Assembly: GCA_015680685.1 (NCBI GenBank)
Contig: MNCI01007659.1
Coordinates: forward strand, 203,633 to 267,632
Reading direction: 5' to 3'
DNA: 64,000 bases
Source: Gnetum montanum
Lineage: Eukaryota > Streptophyta > Gnetopsida > Gnetales > Gnetaceae
The notes under the pieces are model-generated. The model had not been told where the DNA came from. It worked only from the letters and a program-made list of their open reading frames with translations, and did not search any database. The position numbers and the translations under genes were made by a program. Shown here one piece after another: positions 59,795 to 64,000 of this stretch (position 1 is the first letter of the stretch; every line of letters begins with the position of its first letter).

Positions 59795-62380
59795 ATGTCG
59801 ATCATGCTACCTGTTAAAACTTATTCATCTTGTCCCTGTGAGTCTCGTTGTCACAGTTGTCACGCTGCATTTGTCACACTGTAGTTGTCATGCTACACAC
59901 CATCATCTTGTGCATGCTATCATGGAATCTTCCTAGATCAAACCTACTTTCGCAATCCTCACACCTAAACAATATAACTTCATTTGTGTGAAAATCGAAG
60001 CCAAATTGCCTATCGATCACATGGAAAGAGAGGCAAAATGAAACTATGAGGTCATCTACAAGGAAGGTCATGAGTTCATTCCCTCAACATTTGACATAAT
60101 CCCCCTTTCTAAGCCCCATCATCGACTCATATCTTAGCTTCTCATGGTAAGGAGTTAAACCTTACAGCCTCCTTCGATAGAGCCTCAGAGTGGAGATGAG
60201 GAAGATTACTTTTCCACCCAATTTGAGCATGGGGATTCGTACCATACTGTCAGTCCCCACGCCCACACAAACCCATTATTTCAACCTTTTCTGAGAGAAA
60301 ATATGCTTCCTCCTTCATCTGCATACACTCAAGGACCAGCTGTTCAACAAGAAGTACCAGCTTCCACATTCACTCATTACATGCCACAAGTACAAATCCA
60401 TGGGGCACCTCTAACTACTTCAGCATAACACGTTCAGGGTATCACCTCACAACCTGTGGCTGGGCAGTGGATTTCACTAGCTGTTCAAAAGCACCAACCA
60501 ACTTACTACAACATACCACACCTTGCAATCCCATCTCTAAATGTTTCTCCATGACAACAACATCTGATGATCCAACAGACTCCCTTTCCGCAGGATATAC
60601 AACAACCAAACTACTATCAACCACAATCCATTCAACCCGTCGGTCTACCTACTGCCCAAGAGTGGGCAGACATAAAAAAATGATGCACATGTGAACTGAA
60701 GAGGTAAAGCACCTTAAAACTGCAAACACTAAGAAAATCAAGGTATTGGACTTCTATGAAGATGACCCAATCCACCCCTCAATTCCACCATTAACCTTGC
60801 CAAAGGAAATCTCATTACCTCAACTAACCAAGTATAATGGAGAGGGAGATCCAAACGCTCACCTAGTGACATTTTGACTAGAATGTCTACTACTTCAGGC
60901 CTAGCCTCATGCAATTCTACATGTTTTTGCTATGTCCCTGATAGGAAAAGCCTTATACTGGTACCGAGCTTTACCCCATAACTCCATATCCTCTCTAGAG
61001 GATTTGTTACACCAGTTTGTCACCCACTTTAAATACAATCTAAAGCCTAAAGCCATGTTGGATAGCTTGATTCAGATTAAACAAGTGTCATCAGAGCCAA
61101 CACAGAAATTTATCCAAAGGTGGAGTGCAACCTTGAATGAACTTCACGAGCCCATCCCTGAGACATACTTGCTCACCATTTTTAAAGCCACTGTGAATGA
61201 CTTCGTTAAGTTGAAACTCTATTATTTGAGTGCTCGTACTTTGAGTCAAGCATTCGCACAAATTAAGGACATAGAGGAAATGGCGCAATCGAGCAATGAC
61301 CCAGCTTATGTGGCCTATAGAAACCAACATGCTCGCAAGAAAAATACAATAGTAGCAACGGTGGCCACAAGCACGAAAGCAACCAATTGGGGCCCAATAG
61401 CTAAGCAGCCTAAAGCCCCAGTTGAAAAAGCCACCAACTTTGGTGCCAACTCACCTACATCAGAAGGGGCCACCCCAAGGCCCAACTTTCAACTTAAGAA
61501 CCGCTCAAAGTATACACCACTACCGATGCAACCCTCTCAACTATTGGAGCAACTCTTGAAAATTGGGAAAATGCAACACAAACATGTGTCAGAGATTACT
61601 TGCAAGAAACATGATACGTACTATGAACTAATAAGGAACCCCACCTTAGTAGTACCAAATGAGCCCTTGGTCCCACAACACTTTAAACTAGACTAATACT
61701 ACCATTACCATCAAATGGCTAGTCAAAGTACAAACAATTGTCATTCCTTGCAAGATGACCTGCAGGGAATGATAGAATAAGGCCAACTAGTGATTGACAC
61801 GGTAAGTCAATCCAACACAGATGATGCCTCCTATGTCATCAATTCAATTAGCATAGGTGGCAAGCCCAAACCTGTGCAATAACCTTTTGTGATCCGTGTG
61901 CCTCCTAGCAAGGCAAGGATTCCCTCAGCCTCCACAAGAAAGAGGCTTCCCTTTATTATCAAAGTGCCACCTCAAGCACCCACAACACCCTTTGTGGTCA
62001 AGGCTCTATAACGTTCGTCTGCTAAGACATTAAACTGGCATGACTCATCTGTTAGGATGTTAAACTGGCATGGATCATCCGCTAAGATGTTAAACTGGCA
62101 TGATGCAGCAACAAAAACTACTAAGCAACCTTTCGTCATCAAGGTGCCACAACGTGATGGCCCCTCACCTACCTAAAGCGCAACAGTGGGCAACATCTCG
62201 ATCCCTCCTTCCTTGAGGGTTGACCCCACTAGCAACCTAGGTAAGTCCACCAAATGGAAATGCATGAGGACAAATAAGAACCTCGCAACTACCATGGTTG
62301 AAGCAAGGGCCACAACCAGCAAACAAGAACTGAACATTGGGGCCCCTACCCCCAAAAAACCCAAGCCCAAGTCCCCTTGA
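59795..62380 (+). pseudogene. Gypsy-5 gag
   Basis: ATG at 59795; the leader part repeats the LTR words (GTCACGCTGCA-like at 59848-59893). The gag core starts near 60818 (LTKYNGEGDPNAHLVTF) and is open for 254 codons at 60932-61696: GKALYWYRALPHNSISSLED, FKYNLKPKAMLDSLIQIKQ, KFIQRWSATLNELHEPIPE, LYYLSARTLSQAFAQIKDIE. A decayed zinc-type segment (YYHYHQMASQSTNNCHSLQD) follows, then a Pro/Thr-rich region with three 30-bp repeats. Closely similar to Gypsy-4 gag, and the better preserved of the two. Confidence 0.9.
62014..62103 (+). repeat. Three 30-bp tandem units within Gypsy-5 gag
   Basis: GCTAAGATGTTAAACTGGCA recurs at 62021, 62051 and 62081. It encodes a repeated AKMLNWHDSS-type decapeptide and keeps the frame. 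Confidence 0.92.
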
Positions 62381-62404
62381 CAAGAGATCTGTCTCTCAAA
62401 CTAC

Positions 62405-63310
62405 ATGGAGGAAGTCAATGCCAACACAACAGCTAGCGACAAGGACTTTGTAGCTGCACTAACCCAGGTAAAAGAAATGGTCAAGCATAAGAACATAATG
62501 TTTAGCTTGTATGACCTGGTTAGGACCTCACTTGCTCACTGCCAGGCACTGGCCAAGGTCTTAGCCTCCATTCCTGTTATGGAGGACATCCCTGCAAATG
62601 AGGCATCCATCCGTTCAACAATGTTGCCTCCCACACCACAAGAATTGGGTTCAACAACCTTAACCTTTTGCGATGATGCAGTCAAAGTCAACCCCATACA
62701 AGGGAAGGTCACTATGGCTCCACTATCCATTAGCATACGAGTTGGGCAGTGCACCATCCGCAGAGTGCATGTTAACTATGGTGCAGTAATGAATATAGTC
62801 TTGTACTCCGTCATAGACAAGCTAGGCTTGGTAGATGAAATTAGGCCAACCAAAATCACATGTCTAAAATCCTTCAATGGATCACATGTCACAGTCAAGG
62901 GTACAATCAACTTAGCCTTTGTAGCGGGAGAGAAATTCCCCACTAGCGCAGATTTCACTGTCATAGAGGAAATGCCAGGTTTCAACATGATTCTAGACAT
63001 GCCTTGGCTAGTCCAACTAAGGGCCATCTCCTCTCCCATCCACCAAGAAATCCACCTTCCATACGAAGGTGGTTAAGTTATCATCCATGGTGATAACGTT
63101 TCCTCTTCGACTATCCACGACATAGACATGGTGCAAGTTTTGGAAGAAGAGTTTCTTGGTGGTACACCTATAGTAGCCAATGCAATGCTTGAGGCTAACA
63201 CACCTGAATGAGTGGTTCAAGCCAAAAATCCCCAGAGGATCCTAAGCCTTGCATGCTCCCTAATCCATGCTTGGTTAGGAAGCAACTACATGACCAAGAC
63301 TTTCCCTTGG
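62405..63310 (+). pseudogene. Gypsy-5 protease domain
   Basis: Open for 223 codons (62405-63076), starting MEEVNANTTASDKDFVAALT. The retropepsin region has LTFCDDAVKVNP, ISIRVGQCTIRRVHV, then NYGAVMNIVLYSVIDKLGL near 62774. In Gypsy-4 the same place reads DDGATTNII, so the catalytic Asp is changed (DDGA to NYGA) and the enzyme would be inactive. LKSFNGSHVTVKGTIN and FNMILDMPWL complete the fold. A shifted frame adds VRKQL and DFPLGKNAGGYLPF near 63270-63340, where RT would normally begin but does not. Confidence 0.88.
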
Positions 63311-64000
63311 GCAAAAATGCAGGTGGCTACCTCCCCTTTGACATGCATTTTTTACTTTTGTTTACATTGCATTGCATGAGCCTAAGGGTTTACATTTTTC
63401 CTGCTCACTTAGATCACACATTTTTCTTTGTTTACACATTCGTCAGCTTAGTTTACACATTGAATTTGAAAAATATCAAACATAAAAACATAAAACTACA
63501 AGAACACATGGCTTGAAAAGGCCTTAAACTAGTAGATGGCCCAGAACGGCCTAAAACTATCACTTTTCACGTTGCTTTTCTTTCATTCACATTTTAACTC
63601 TGTTTACAATAGGTATTGGTTGATTTTGTTTTTGTTATAGTTGATTTTTGTAGGATCTTGTAGACACACAACATGACCACGCATGTAGCATCACACCTTA
63701 CACAAGCAAGGTAAGCACAAGTCCTGGCATCATGAGTTAAAACTGATACCACAAAATAGTCCTAGCATCATGACTTAAAACTGATACCATAGACATGCCC
63801 TAGCATCATGACTTAAAACTAATACCACAGAATATTCCTAGGGCCATGACTTGAAACTAGCACCACAGAATGTCCTGGGGTCATGAAAATAAATTGACAC
63901 CACAGAGCTTTGTCCGGTATGAGACTAAACTACCACATCTGTTCGCGATGACGTGAAACTAGCACCCAGAGTCCACTAAGACTATAAACTGGTTTGCCTC
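63311..64000 (+). other. Gypsy-5 tail with short tandem repeats
   Basis: No RT. Two 27-bp-like units (GGCCTAAAACTA) at 63515-63560 match the Gypsy-4 array. From 63721 to the window edge runs a separate 36-38-bp array. Confidence 0.65.
63721..64000. repeat. Tandem array of 36-38-bp units, continuing past the window
   Basis: Units read GTCCTAGCATCATGACTTAA followed by AACTGATACCACAGAAT; at least five are recognisable, drifting toward the right edge. Confidence 0.88.

Larger units (their letters stand above)
57500..64000 (+). mobile_element. Gypsy-5: relative of Gypsy-4, runs off the right edge
   Basis: A long 5' LTR ends at 59746, followed by a primer site, leader, gag, protease and repeats in the same order as Gypsy-4. 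No RT appears before the window ends. Its left edge is uncertain because no second LTR is present; 57500 is the end of the antisense gene. Confidence 0.75.

Overview
The window is plant nuclear DNA of the kind found between genes in a large, repeat-rich genome. It is AT-rich and holds no intact host gene. The LTR elements use plant-type primer sites (initiator-tRNA-Met and tRNA-Asp), and almost every element is old and broken. A gymnosperm, or another plant that clears retrotransposons slowly, would fit; this is inference, since nothing here fixes the species.

Layout. 1-1250: the gag/protease end of a Copia element on the minus strand (Copia-1). 2920-4280: a decayed LINE reverse transcriptase, minus strand. 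4281-9626: little that can be recognised apart from one possible gene fragment near 8.5-9.0 kb. 9627-23058: Gypsy-1, a 13.4-kb element with both LTRs, gag, pol and an extra coiled-coil ORF after pol. 23213-29790: Copia-2, complete with LTRs, primer site and a TTAAT target duplication. 31696-41697: Gypsy-6, bounded by 575-bp LTRs and a TTAGT duplication. In place of pol it carries a CCR4-type deadenylase pseudogene, and that pseudogene was later split by Gypsy-2 (35272-40410, ATGTT duplication). 44393 to about 49273: Gypsy-3, a gag-only relative of Gypsy-1 and -2. 49274 to about 57500: Gypsy-4, with gag-protease only plus an intron-containing gene on the opposite strand. About 57500-64000: Gypsy-5, a relative of Gypsy-4 that runs off the window.

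The main finding is in the Gypsy promoters. Each family has its own short self-complementary 'word' (GATATC-type, TTGATGCAT-type, GCTACGCTA-type, GTCACGCTGCA-type), repeated many times in U3 upstream of a TATA box. In Gypsy-1 and Gypsy-3 a second set of words plus a TATA box lies inside the element. In Gypsy-4 the same word recurs in an intron of the antisense gene. A sequence-specific factor matched to each family is one possible explanation. The second main finding is the capture of a deadenylase-like coding sequence by Gypsy-6.

Stop codons in the retroelement frames often stand where Gln (CAG to TAG) or Arg (CGA to TGA) is expected, which is what decay of methylated CHG and CG sites produces. 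All reading of domains and boundaries was done by eye, without alignment or database search.
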